64,000 bases of DNA. It comes from Platerodrilus igneus (taxonomy: Eukaryota; Arthropoda; Insecta; Coleoptera; Lycidae). Position 1 is the stretch's first letter. Each line of letters begins with the position of its first letter. The stretch covers positions 310,001-374,000 of the forward strand of contig JARFIW010001490.1 in assembly GCA_036346225.1 (NCBI GenBank), given 5' to 3'. The notes under the pieces are model-generated. The model was not told where the DNA came from and did not search any database. It was given only the letters and a program-made list of their open reading frames with translations. Shown here in pieces: positions 1 to 10,748 of the stretch. Position numbers and translations under genes: made by a program.

Positions 1-771
1 ATGGATTATTTTACCAAATGGCCGGAGGCATATGCTATACCTAACCAAGAAGCCGAGACGGTTGCAGATGTACTTACTAGTGAAGGAGTTGTTTTGTCGC
101 TTTGGAGTTCCGTTGGAATTACACTCCGATCAAGGTCGGAACTTCGAATCAGCATTGTTTCAAAATGACTGCAAGCATCTTGGAATCAGGAAGACTAGAA
201 CCACGCCACTTCATCCCCAATCGGATGGAATGGTTGAAAGAATGAACAGGACGTTAGGGAAGTACCTGGCCAAAGTTGTCTCTGAACATCAACGAGACTG
301 GGACCAATATCTACATTTGTTCCTACTGGCGTACCGATCTTCGGTACATGACAGCACAGGGTACTCGCCCGCTTGCGTAATGCTAGGACGTGAATTGCGG
401 CTACCATGTGATCTTCGGTTTGGATTTAAACCTGGAGAAGAGATCGCAGGTGAAGATTACGTTAGTAAGCTTCGTGAAAGATCAAATAGTATTCACGAAA
501 ACGTCCGAAAGAATATACAGGCAGCAAGCGATCGAATGAAATCACAATATGACACGAGAGCACAAGAAGGTGGTTATCAACCTGGAGATTTATTGTGGCT
601 GTACAATCCACAAAGAAAACGTGGATTGTCGCCAAAACTACAAAGACAATGGGAAGGGCCGTACGAAGTGTTAAAAAGGATTAATGATGTAGTGTACCAG
701 ATCAGAAGATCCCCTCGTGGTAAACCAAAAGTGGTACACTTTGACCGTTTAACATCCTACGCTGGCAACAA
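1..771 (+). pseudogene. Gypsy integrase core and GPY/F module (frameshifted)
   Basis: This is the catalytic core and C-terminal part of a retroviral-type integrase, the enzyme that inserts element cDNA into chromosomes. Frame 1 opens with DYFTKWPEA, typical of Gypsy integrases. After about 80 bases the homology continues in frame 2 with FGVPLELHSDQGRNFES, holding the second catalytic Asp, and then MVERMNRTL with the catalytic Glu. The first catalytic Asp would lie just left of the window. The core ends with LLAYRSSVHDSTGYSP, followed by the GPY/F module (WEGPYEVLKRI, about 645-680) and HFDRLTSY. One single-base frameshift near the start disables the copy. The frame continues without a stop into the macro domain. 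Confidence 0.9.
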
Positions 772-1466
772 CCAGGAAGACTCGAATAATGATAATGGTG
801 TTCGGCAAGTTATTAATCATGAGCCAAATGTAGATTTTGAGAGTTTTATGGCGGCGTATGGTGGTTCCGCTAAAGCGAGATTTGGCGTTGTTGTTGAAAA
901 ACAGCAAGATCTGTTTAGAGCACCAGAAGAGTATTACTTTACACATTGCGTAGCTCAAGATTTGGCAATGTCAAGGGGAATAGCTGTTGTTTTTAAAAAA
1001 AAGTTTGGATGTGTGGATGAATTAGTACAACAGCAGCCAACTGTAGGAAAAACTTTGGTTCTTCAAGATAAAAATCGTTATGTTTACTATCTGGTCACCA
1101 AAATTCTTCATGGCAAAGACCTAGTTATGAACATCTATGGGAGGCTTTGCTAAATCTTAAGGCGCAGATGATGGAAAATGGAGTAACAAAACTAGCGGTG
1201 CCCAAGTTGGGCTGTGGACTGGATCACTTAGATTGGAGGATAGTCCGAAATATGCTAGAAGTAGTTTTCAGGAACCAACGTCCAGGTCCTTGTTTGTTGT
1301 TTTCAACCGGTTGCCTACCAAGACCAAGAAAAGAGTGTTGACTGTTATTTCCAACGACGTGGTGGATGCACCAGAGGAGATAGCTGCCGATACCGTCATC
1401 AGTCATCGAATTGGCGCCAAAATGTATCTACAGTTACGAGACGTAACGGTTTTAAAGAGGGGGCAG
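772..1466 (+). pseudogene. TARG1/OARD1-like macro domain fused behind Gypsy integrase
   Basis: The integrase frame runs on through an Asn/Asp-rich linker (about 772-870) into a domain that closely matches human TARG1 (OARD1), the ADP-ribosyl-glutamate hydrolase. Visible matches are a QDLF segment, FTHCVAQDLAMSRGIAVVF, FKKKFG, YYLVTK, YEHLWEALLNLK and PKLGCGLDHLDW. The TARG1 catalytic pair is retained: Lys (human K84) at codon 1100-1102 and Asp (human D125) at codon 1222-1224. The N-terminal half is in frame 2 and the C-terminal half in frame 1, with the shift between about 1100 and 1114. A further open frame (frame 3) runs from about 1290 into the LTR and may be the native C-terminal tail. 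In an intact element this domain would presumably bind or remove ADP-ribose; that role is inference. Confidence 0.85.
1454..1466 (+). other. Polypurine tract of the macro-domain Gypsy element
   Basis: A purine run (AAAGAGGGGG followed by CAG) ends immediately before the TGTTGCGAGC start of the LTR. This is the expected position of the plus-strand primer for reverse transcription. Confidence 0.75.
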
Positions 1467-2054
1467 TGTTGCGAGCTACTACTAGGCAACCCATCAAACA
1501 CACAAGCGCTGTAGACTCTGCATACCTTTCAGGATACGAGAATTCTTCCAGCAATCAATTACATACAAACGCTCGAGGCACAGCGTATTCTCAAGAATTC
1601 CAGAATTCTTCTAGAAATTACGGGAGCATGAGTCATCCTTGTAATCCAGAGTATATATAAGACCGCTAATGAATGCAAGAGTCAGTCGATACTAGAATGT
1701 CTAATATAAATTATAACGTTGTAAAGTAATAGTAGTTTGAGCTTTCAGAAGTAAACATAAATGTTATATGCTGTGTCTAATGCACATGCAGCTTGTAGTA
1801 TACATAAATAAATAGAAGTGTATGAACAAATAGTTGTGTTAGTGTTGTTAATGAACCTATGGTAAAGGAGTTAGTTTAAGAAGATATTAGTGCTTGTAAA
1901 TTCATTACTGTAATAGTGCTTCATTGTTAAGTGGACTGAAAACATCTGTAAACAAGGCATATACTGTTAATTAGACTTGTGAACAGTGAGTAATAAAGAC
2001 ATTTATTATTACTTGTTTTGAATTAAAGAAACGCGGTAGCAGTAGCCCGCTACA
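1467..2054 (+). repeat. 3' LTR of the macro-domain Gypsy element
   Basis: The 588-bp segment starts TGTTGCGAGC and ends GCCCGCTACA, giving short inverted ends TGT/ACA. It follows a polypurine tract and holds a TATA-like sequence at 1651-1660 and an AATAAA at 1992-1997 followed by T-rich sequence, as expected for U3-R-U5. The matching 5' LTR is outside the window, so the right boundary rests on the inverted ends alone. Confidence 0.75.
1651..1660 (+). promoter_or_regulatory. LTR TATA box
   Basis: GTATATATAA in U3 of the 3' LTR, about 340 bp upstream of the AATAAA signal. It is a core promoter by position and sequence only. Confidence 0.6.
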
Positions 2055-2122
2055 ATATTAAAAGCGAATTCAACAGAAAAATTTGCAAATGAGCACAACA
2101 GGCTCTCAATTAATTTTGCAAT

Positions 2123-2408
2123 AATCCACCCGAAGATACTATATTGGCCAAGGAACGAGTTTTTACATGGAAATTTTTGAATTTTGACGAATCCTTGCTA
2201 GTACAAGCGAGGTAATAATCTGTAACGTATGTGACAACACTCGCACAAGGACTTGCATTCTACCTCTCGTCCGAACGTGGGCGTATTTCTATAAAAAATG
2301 CTCGCATAACATTTTTCAAGTGGTTCGTATCGGGAATCGAACCTAGGATTTTGGATTCAGCAGTCAAGCGCTAACCTGTCTTATCCACATAGCCATCGAA
2401 TTGTTACG
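2123..2408 (-). repeat. tRNA-derived SINE, copy A (full length)
   Basis: On the minus strand the element starts with a tRNA-like head (about 2408-2335) containing an A-box-like GTGGATAAGACAGG and a B-box GGTTCGATTCC, then a body with no coding content. Copies at 24786-25072 and 25101-25262, and a split copy at 6063-6299 plus 12743-12830, share head and body. The recurring body motif on the plus strand is a segment like GATACTACATTGGCC near the tail. No long poly(A) tail is visible. The tRNA-like head is not a functional tRNA gene: it lacks a proper acceptor stem and anticodon stem. Confidence 0.75.
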
Positions 2409-5400
2409 TTCCACAGGATTTGTAAAAATTGAGGCTTGACCTTGAGTTTACTTTTTGGTAATGGTGTGGAAGCTTATTGTAACGGTCGTTGTTTGAAATG
2501 TGAGATAATATTTAATTAATAGCATAAGTTGGACTGAACATTTTTGAATATTAGCCGATTACAGATGTTTGCCACTGTCTCAGGAGTTAAAAATTCTGGA
2601 CGATAGCAATGACGTATTTAAAGGCAAGAGTGGAAGCATTTGTGATGTTGAAATCTGCTAGGTTCCACAGGCTTGGAGATGAAATACAGCATTTGCTGGG
2701 GTTCAAGTTTTGGTATTCAAGTGGAAGATCTTTAAAGGCGTTTTGAAGGTTGAAATGTGGGTAGTATTTGGAACAAAAAGAAACGCTATCTGTTGTCGAC
2801 GCTAAAGCAGCCAGATAGCTCGAGTTAGGGAGTTTGCAGTGAACATGAGAAATAAGGAGTGATTCTTTAATCAAATTTGTAAAACCGATACAAAAAACTA
2901 AAAAAGATAAATGAAAATACGTGGGGCGCCATCACATCTAACTGTAATAATAAATACAGCTTAACAGAAGATACGGACACCCTTAACTACACTGGGATAA
3001 TGTTACCTGTAAAAAATAATAAAACATCAATACCGAACAGCAGACAAAACCACTAACGAGATCTCTAATTAAACTTACATTATTAAACGAAATGTGAAAC
3101 ACTATTTGTGCCTCAGAATGTCATATAAAAAAAACATACAAATGTATAAATTGTGTCAAAAGGTTTTAGATATTCATATGGAAAAAAATATTAAATAGGC
3201 AAATGTTCAAGTGCGGGGGGAAGTTGGTAGCCACAGGCTGCTTTCCCCTCTTCACAACCACTGAATGTCGGAGAAATAGGGTATATAATTGTAAAACTGC
3301 ATCTAATAAGAGAGAACAGCGCATATGATCAAAGACAACAAACACAGAAACAAGAAGAAAATTGTTGAAAGCATATGTGTGGAGCACAGCACAGTATGCC
3401 AATGAAATACGGGCAGTAGCAAAGAAAGACAGAAAAACGGTAGCAGCCTTTTGGAATGTTTCGCTTCAGATGTATGAGGATGACAGCATTGACAGACAAA
3501 GTTAATAAAATAAGTTATAGAAATAGTAGAGGAAAAAGGATAAGAGGAATAGAAAGGCAGAATGCGTTTTAAGATTTTTTTGGGGAATAGTATGAGATTT
3601 ATTACAAGCAGAGATGAGATCAGATAGTAATAGACGCAGCTGCAAACTTCAGGAAAATGTGTAGGTGAGTTTCGAATAGAAAATAATAAGGGTACGCGTC
3701 TAACCAGTTCCAGAATTACAGACCACATAATGATTAATAAGGAGCGTTTTCGCCTGTTGCAAAATACTTCCTGTTTTTAACCAAGGTAAAACTTAATTCC
3801 AAAAATTAAAAGTGAGCCTTTTTTTTATCGATCACTGAGCGTACATTCTCTGAGACATTTCATTATATTTTACACCTATATTTTCTCATGTAGTAATTTC
3901 AATGAAATTTCATAGTTCAATAATTGTATTAAAAAAAATTAAGTTCTTTCAAAATGTTTTGAACAAGTGTACAAGGAGTATGGTCTTTAATATATATGAG
4001 TTACATATGGTTTTGTTTTCATCTAGTCTCAACTTTAAAAAAATATTTTGTTTAATATGTACACGAAATTTAGATCATTCTAATTTAGACAAAGTTTAGT
4101 AATATCTCATAGCAGATCTGGTATGACATTTAACAATCTGTTTATAAAGTTTTTAAACTTTTAATAGCAAAGAGATCATATACAAGCTATACAATTTAAT
4201 AAGAAAATTTAATCCAACAATTACGTGCAACAAAACACCTTACAACGCCTATCAATAAAGTCTAAATCATCTACATATAAAATCACATAATAAGCAGGTA
4301 ACTACAAGATGTAGTTTGACTTTAGCCTTTTGAAGTGCATACAAAAAACTGTAACTACGCTAACATTTTCTAAAAGCTTTAAATTTGATTTTTTACTTAA
4401 ATGATTTTTAAGTGCATAACAAAAGCAACAATTGCAAACTTTATTAACAAAATTTTAAGGGTTCTATATTTAAATTTTTCATAAAACGATTTTTACGTTT
4501 CATGATTTGAGATTATTTAACTACCACCGATTTATTGTATGTTGTGTGATAATCCACATGTCCAATCACAGTTCAGCACCCAGACATTGATTACAAGTGA
4601 CTTCAGAAGCAAAGATCCAATCGTACTTACCGCGAGTGTCGTTAAACTATAGTAGAGTACTAAAATTATTTCAAACCAACATGGAACAGTATCCCGACAA
4701 AAGTCTATTACTGCAATTAATCCACCACCACATGCATCCTTAGAAATTATATCAAATTCCTCCTTAACAGGAATTAACAGTGTGAGTGGTACGGTTTAAT
4801 TCAGCCATCTTGCAACACAACCACGTGCAACCTCCTAATTTACGTTTTAATGTTTCCTACGTGCGCATTGATATTACATTTAGGAGCCAGAATGATTGGC
4901 CTACATCACTTTAATGCTATTCAGATTTTCCAGCAACATGATCTCGAACCACCCTGCCTTCTTCAAACGGGAACTCTTATCTAAAGTGGCTTTTCCACTT
5001 CAAACAAGTTCTAAAACGCAAGCACCTACAATTGTATATGCGCACGCGTGACGTATAGAAACAACGGATACCTGATGATGATTTATTATAATAGAAGAAA
5101 CAAACTAAAAGCTACGCATCACTTTAACGTGAAACAAGTAAACTAAACTTTTAACGACGACCCAAAGAGATAACAATATTGTTTTTTAAAAACAAAAACC
5201 CATGAAATATCAAAGAAATCAAAAATTTAATAGGGTTAGCTACGACGCGAAGTTGTATACGTTACAAAGTTAAATTGGATTTAATTAATAGCACACTGTT
5301 CGACGGGAACTTTGTGGATATTATCTGATTAAAGGTGTTTGGCCACCATGGAAGGACATGATAAGAATGATTTAAGAGTGACGGATTTATATTCAGAAAT

Positions 5401-6062
5401 TTGAGCGGTAATGTGATTGCTGTACCGGATCTGTTTTTGAAGCCTTAGTGGATGATAGAGACTATGGAGGAAGTTAGTTTAAGGTAAATTAATCGCTCAA
5501 AAATCTTGTTTAATATAGATACAATAGGTCTATAAAATTTTAGATCGTCTGGTATTTGTTAAGTTTAGGAAAAAGTGTGGTGGTCGCTGTTTTAATAAGT
5601 TTGGAAATGTACTGGATTTCTAACATTTTGAGCCACTATTTGACTGGATTTTCACGATTGTTTAAAATTTCTGGATTATAGGTATTGAGGATTTAGTTTC
5701 GACCGGGTGCCCAAAACGGTTTTGGCTTTGAAGCAATGGTATCAAGGAGATCATGATTAAAAACGATTTCGAAGGTGTTGGTTGGCGTTTTATGTGGGTT
5801 TGTGAATATAAGTGGAGTATTTGGGAAAAATGATCGTATTAGTAGAGTGTATGGTATGTGTTGTAATGCGTAGTCTTTGGTGTCAATGGTTGGGAGGTAT
5901 TTTTACCAACTTCCAGGGGTCGTTGATTCCAAGGTCGAGGATAGTTTGAACATTTTAGAGTTTAATATCAGTTTTTCGTCACAAAACTGTGCGGATACGC
6001 AGTTTATGGTGTTCTGGTTATTTATTGTCTCTTACATTTGTTTTCCGATTTTCTATTCGAGA
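2409..6062. other. Unassigned AT-rich sequence
   Basis: I see no supported gene. The longest open frames (141 codons on the minus strand at 3303-3728 and a few under 100 codons) have low-complexity hydrophobic translations without recognisable motifs. The plus strand of 3300-3560 has a faint resemblance to a decayed LINE C-terminus, too weak to call. Confidence 0.5.
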
Positions 6063-6299
6063 GTACTACATTGGCCAACAAACGAATTTTTCTTACCGGG
6101 AAGTTTTGAATATTGCCGATATTGCTGTACGTTTACATGCGTTACAACACACACAGACGCGCACACACACACACATACACACACATACATATCACACACA
6201 CGCGCGCACGCGCGTCCCGTATCTACATTATTCGTCTCCTCCGAATCAGGGCGTATTTTTGCGAAAAACTACCACTTAACATTTTACAAGCGCATTGTG
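6063..6299 (-). repeat. tRNA-derived SINE, copy D, tail half, interrupted by Gypsy
   Basis: This is homologous to the body of SINE copies A and B (tail-side motif GTACTACATTGGCC, then a segment like CATTTTACAAGCGCATTGTG). An AC-rich expansion at about 6148-6210 lies inside it. The tRNA-like head is missing here and resumes at 12743-12830 on the far side of the Gypsy element, so one SINE was split by that insertion. Confidence 0.75.
6148..6210. repeat. (AC)n/(GC) microsatellite within the SINE
   Basis: Runs of CA dinucleotides with CATA and CGCG variants. The three small open frames across it are by-products of the repeat. Confidence 0.9.
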
Positions 6300-6857
6300 A
6301 GTTACATATCCCCCAATTAATATGTATAAAAACATAAATATAATTATTAAGTCTTAAGAAATAGAATGATTTATTGTATAATTGAAGGACACATTATAAA
6401 AGGATAATGAAAGTTCATAATCAAACGTGAGAACGGAAGCAACTACTTTGTATTCCAGATGCAACATGTTATTTCAGGTGCAAGTCACAATGAACTATAA
6501 GAAAGCAATTGTAATAGTTAAAATTACTAAGAAGTAATACATTGCATATTATCAAAAAGTAGCAGACATGAGATCTGCACTTCCCACAAGATGATGCGAA
6601 GCCAGGGATAACATAAATACCACCAGCAGCCCTTTATGGACAGTCAGTCTCGAACTTCATAACTTTAACATTGTTGGTAGTTTAGCTACTCATTGGTAAT
6701 TATTAAAATATAACTTTGATTAGTTGTTAAGACGTTAATGAATATAACGTACAAGTTGTCAAACCATGTATGTAATTACTGTATAAAAATAAATTGATAG
6801 AATTGCTTATGGAAAGAAAACTTTTTAAAAAAAAGCTCCCAAAGGCCAAAACTTATC
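6300..6857 (+). repeat. 5' LTR of Gypsy copy 1
   Basis: About 558 bp starting AGTTACATATCCCCC and ending near CCAAAACTTATCT. It aligns along its whole length with 12198-12742, complement 35701-36257 and 50015-50608. The exact 3' edge is uncertain by about 5 bp because copies differ there. Confidence 0.85.
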
Positions 6858-6877
6858 TGGTGCAAACGGAACGGATT
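6857..6877 (+). other. Degenerate primer binding site of Gypsy copy 1
   Basis: TGGTGCAAACGGAACGGATT directly follows the LTR. It aligns with the better preserved TGGCGCAGCCGCTTGGATCC of copy 2, which resembles the tRNA-Ser primer sites of the 17.6/297 group. Confidence 0.6.
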
Positions 6878-7440
6878 CCAAAAGAGCACTAGCAAATCCA
6901 AAATCGAGGAACTGGTAGCCGTGAATTTCAATTCTTTACTAAAACAAAAAGCCAAACAATTGCAAGAAGTACAAAATCGACTACGCCCAACAAAAAAGGA
7001 AGGTTAATGGAACTAGCAATCAAACTTTAGTGAGTGCCATAAGTTCATTTTCCTAACCATTTTCTATTGCATATTGATATTAGTAAGTAAAATTTGAAAC
7101 AAAGAATTTTATATACGCATTTTATGCACAAGTTATTATTGCATTTATTATCACAATTTATTAATGAAACAATTTACTCAGCAAAATTCTGAACCTTATT
7201 ATAATAAAGGTGTATAATTATACACAGTTTTTTGTACAATTTATTGCAGCAATTATTATTGAATTAATTTATTCAAAAAATCTTAAACTTGATAAGATTA
7301 TAAAGGTTTATAATTGCACACATTTATGTACAATTATTGCAACAATTTAATGAAAACAGTTATTTGGCAGAAGTCTGACGACGATGTAATTATAGCCGAA
7401 GTTTATAATAACTATATACGTAACGCTAAGTAATTCTTTA
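6878..7440 (+). other. Gypsy leader with about 110-bp internal repeats
   Basis: The start (6878-7010) matches the leader of copy 2 just after its primer site. From about 7090 to 7420, roughly 110-bp AT-rich units recur, each with a core like TTTACTCAGCAAAATTCTGA and a stretch like GTATAATTATACAC. Similar units occur in inverted orientation at 34400-35250 in copy 2, so the repeats belong to the family leader. Confidence 0.6.
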
Positions 7441-8430
7441 AATAACTTTAGTACAAACTTGACTGAAGTAACTAAGCATAAATAATTTTTAGAGATGAAT
7501 ACTGAAAACATGAAACTATATTTAGATTGTATCCCATTGTAAGACGTTAGGCAAGCATTATTAGGTATTTACATTACTGCTTGTGAGACATTTCTTAAGT
7601 CATTTTATAAACAGGGCGACGTTGACCGCAACGTCTGGCTTTTACGGTTATGACTTGTAACGGGCATTTTTATACCTTAAACATTTTACGCTTTTTCCCA
7701 ATTTGTAAATACCTTTCTGCAATTACTAGTTCTATATTTTATAATTATTAACTCGTTGGCGATTGCGACGTATTATAATTGAGTGGATTGCATCTTTTTG
7801 TCTTGCCGTAAATATAAATTTTGTTGCTTATGTGAATATACAAGGCTAGATAAGAAACGATAAGAAGTTGTAATAGAACGAGTTGAATAAACAGATTGAG
7901 AGTCGCAGTTCGTTCTTGGTTGCTATATATTAATTACGTTAAAAATACTGCTTCTTCTTTGCTTTGAAAATAGTGAGGATGATTTTCGAATTGTTATGAA
8001 CAAGCGCGGCACGATTTTAGTTGTTTTTCTTGTACATTAACTGTAAAAAAAGTGGAGTTCTAATTCCTTTTTGAAGGAAGTATGCTATATACGTAACGTG
8101 TTTGGTTGACCACAAGTGTTGTGGTAAGGTCATTGACGGACGGTTTTCGTGATGCGCGTTGCTCTACTAATTGGTTTTTTTGTTGTTTTTCTGTTGTAAA
8201 TAAAAGTGGCAGTACTTGTTAAACTCGACCTGCACGCGTGTTTTACGGAACATCTGACGTACTTACCTTAGTGTTTTACACGTGCTTTACTAATTGTGTT
8301 TTTTTGTTGATTTGTCTTTTTATATTTGAACTGTGTGTGCAATCTAGTCTAGTGTCCCTTTGTTTTATCAGAGTAGTGCATACTTTGGTTTATTTAAATA
8401 CAGTGGATACTGTAGTTTCTGCATTTTTCT

Positions 8431-8673
8431 AACACCAAAGAATCTAAAATAGATCATTCCTTGCGCGAATTTCGTTATTTGCGAAATATAACAGATTACC
8501 GGTTTACAAAGGTATTGGTTGAAGTTTCTCACTGCTTTTTGGAGGTTTATGAAAATAATATACATTTGATCCCAGTTGAAATTAAATTAGTGCTACAAAA
8601 GATTTTGAAATTATTGTCTCAGGAAATAGAGTTAACAAGAATTTATCAGTGCTACATAGTTTTATCAGTATGA
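8431..8673 (+). pseudogene. Fragment resembling UTP15 C-terminal domain
   Basis: An open frame of about 80 codons reads SKIDHSLREFRYLRNITDYR and then FTKVLVEVSHCFLEVYENN and LSQEIELTRIYQ, ending in TGA at 8671-8673. The pattern (a short segment like the start of the UTP15_C domain, then directly the conserved sequence around ItDpRFtkvLvdV and lldvYe, then a helix ending in EIELT) recalls UTP15, a U3 snoRNP subunit for rRNA processing. Relative to the family, a central segment seems deleted. No start codon or clear splice acceptor is visible. The assignment rests on remembered family patterns and could be wrong. Confidence 0.4.
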
Positions 8674-9395
8674 TAATGTCTGCTGCTAACGCCAGTGAAA
8701 TACATAGGTGTGATTAGTGTAAAGTCTAAGAAATTCCATCAACACCCTCACAGTCAAGGGTGAAGTGCTTCGTTAGTGCAGGACATTGTGAATCTCACAC
8801 TTCCGTTGCAAGGAAGCGTTGCTGAAGGACTTTTGTAAGTTGAACAATTTTCTACTTGTTATTACTTTAAATATCTATCCGTTGCTTTACTATTCTTTGT
8901 CGTTCTAATACCTTTTACAAAAGACTTGCATGATATTTTAAAACATAAGAAAAGAAAAAAAAAAAAAAGAAAAAAAAAGAAATCAATACTACTGAATTAC
9001 TCTATCAATTGTGTCTTACCTATTTATTTTTTTTTAACATTTTGTCTGATTTATGTTTAATTGGTTTGTGAGGAAACGTTTCTGCTACTCCCCAATATTA
9101 CCTCACTTTGTAATTAAAATTTTTATAATGCTTTTATCGTGATTATATTATATAGTTTATCTAAACAGTTTTATTTACATTCTACAAAGTACTGAATAAC
9201 TTAGACTTTTTATTGCTGCTATGCTTTTTCTTTATTTCAGGTTTGCTTAACTATTTTTCTTGCAGGTATTATCACTAACTCCTTACAGCCGCGTACATTG
9301 TATGTTGGTCTGCTTTCTACAACCCCCCCTAATCTCCGATTGAGCCCGGTCATGTCTTTGATTTTCTTTGTGTTACGCACGGCAACGAGCCAACG

Positions 9396-9413
9396 TAGCA
9401 TAACTTTGGCGCC
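9396..9413 (+). other. Putative retroelement primer binding site (tRNA-Lys type)
   Basis: TGGCGCCTGAACAGGGAC differs by one base from the well-known tRNA-Lys3 primer site of retroviruses. It follows CGTAGCATAACTT, which would be the end of an LTR, but no second copy of that LTR is visible in the window. Confidence 0.5.
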
Positions 9414-9465
9414 TGAACAGGGACTGCCACGAATTAAGTAACGTAACAGACTGAGTAAGTTAACA

Positions 9466-10410
9466 GATAGGGCGTTGATCCTTATTGCAAGCCACGACGA
9501 TTTTACAATGGGACGATTACAAACAGATATTGATAGCGTATTTCGGAGACCAACGTAATATAAAATGCCTTATCAGAAACTTAATAAACTTAGGAATGGA
9601 AACTAATCAATCACCACACCAGTTTGGTATGCCATGTCAGGACGTACAAAGTTTAATCCTAATCAAACTAAAACTAGAAAAAACCGATTAAAACATACGT
9701 TTAATAAAAACAAAGATGTACGACGAAATAGCGTTAGACACCTACATAAACGCGTTACTTAAACGATTATCGGATAAAATGAGATTTCAACACCTCAAAA
9801 TTTAGAACAAGCAATAAACTTGCTTGTAGAAAAAGAAAACGTCATGTACTACAGAAATTGGATTTACCATCTTAACGCAAATAAAGATTACTTAACAATT
9901 AAAACGATACAAACTGCAAAACAGATATCAACACAACCCAAATTTACATCATTTAACGCACCAATAAATCACCCACCAATTAACAATCCAAATTTTAATA
10001 GCACAAATTTCAACAACCAATTTCGATAATTCCCAAAGCAAACAGTAAATTCAAATTTTATAAAACCCGTATTTACACCAAAATTCAATCAGAACGCGAA
10101 TCAAACATGGCAAACAATTGGCGCAAATCCTAACAAAAATGCACACATGACGAGTAATAACAACAACCCTAATAATTATTACAAACCAACCCTGATAACA
10201 CCAGACAGAACACACAATTGCTCAAATCAGACCAGACTATAAACAAAAACGAAACTTTACGTCCGAGGAACTATTTCACCAAGTCATAGAAGATTTTAAC
10301 AATCAATACACAAATAATTATGCGATTTCAAGTAGGGACGATAAAACAAATCATTCAAAAAATTACGAATACAATAACTCTTACGAAAATTACGAAGAGG
10401 ACGATTAAGA
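9466..10410 (+). pseudogene. Gypsy copy 1 gag (fragment, broken)
   Basis: Capsid and nucleocapsid part of an errantivirus-like Gag. Homology to copy 2 begins at RALTLIA, continues through QWDDYKQILIAYFGDQRN and IKCLIRNLINLGMETNQSP, and after frame changes through KENVMYYRNWIYHLNANKDY to the Asn-rich, basic segment NNPNFNSTNFNNQFR. Several stops and shifts are present (about 9690, 9800, 10028). The Gag N-terminus is absent because of the insert upstream. No CCHC knuckle is visible; the Asn/Gln-rich basic tail may serve for RNA binding as in other errantiviruses. Confidence 0.75.
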
Positions 10411-10748
10411 AAATGTGTGCTTAAAAACAAAATTAATCAACACATTTTACCCTACATAGAAATATTTCACGCGGAAATCAAATTACTAATCAATACAGGA
10501 TTTTCAAAAACTTTAATTAGCCTCAAAACCGTGCAGAAACATTGCTTAGATTTTGTAGAAAGAGAACCTTTAAAATCAAAACAGCACACAAAACAACATT
10601 ACACCAATTTATTGCAAACAAACTTTTACCAAAAGCATTCAACGTAAAAATGAAACATAAATGTTGCATCTTCGAATTTTTTCATAAATACGACGGATTA
10701 ATAGGCATGAATCTTGTAAGAAAATTAGGAGCAAATATTGATGTATAA
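10411..10748 (+). pseudogene. Gypsy copy 1 aspartic protease
   Basis: Retropepsin-like segment in two overlapping frames. The active-site region reads LLINTGFSKTLIS, so the usual DTG has become NTG, which would abolish catalysis. A frame change follows, then the C-terminal signature FHKYDGLIGMNLVRKLGANID, matching the errantivirus form with DGLIGMD. Stop at 10746-10748. Confidence 0.75.

Larger units (their letters stand above)
1..2054 (+). mobile_element. Ty3/Gypsy LTR retrotransposon, 3' portion, with macro domain
   Basis: The window opens inside the integrase of a Gypsy element and runs through the integrase C-terminus, a macro domain, a polypurine tract and a complete 3' LTR. The 5' LTR, gag, protease and RT lie outside the window, so clade and target duplication cannot be settled. 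Reading frames change at least three times (about 80, 1100-1114 and 1240-1290), so this copy cannot make a full polyprotein. The accessory domain between the GPY/F module and the LTR sits where other Gypsy elements carry env or nothing. Confidence 0.88.
7441..9465. other. Foreign insert inside Gypsy copy 1
   Basis: Neither end of this stretch matches the other Gypsy copies: the leader homology fades near 7440 and gag homology resumes at about 9466. It holds a UTP15-like open frame (8431-8673), an A-rich run at about 8950-8985 and, near its right end, a sequence like a lysine-tRNA primer site (9396-9413). It may be the remains of another retroelement (LTR plus leader) that carried a host fragment. 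I found no repeated ends that prove it. Confidence 0.45.

Noticed and set aside
2335..2408. tRNA gene on the minus strand
   Set aside because: A and B boxes are present but no proper acceptor or anticodon stem, and the same head recurs in other SINE copies.
3303..3728. 141-codon minus-strand frame
   Set aside because: Hydrophobic low-complexity translation, no motif, no start context and no repeat support; probably chance.
5877..6337. Three overlapping His/Thr-rich frames on the plus strand
   Set aside because: They come from the (AC)n microsatellite inside a SINE.
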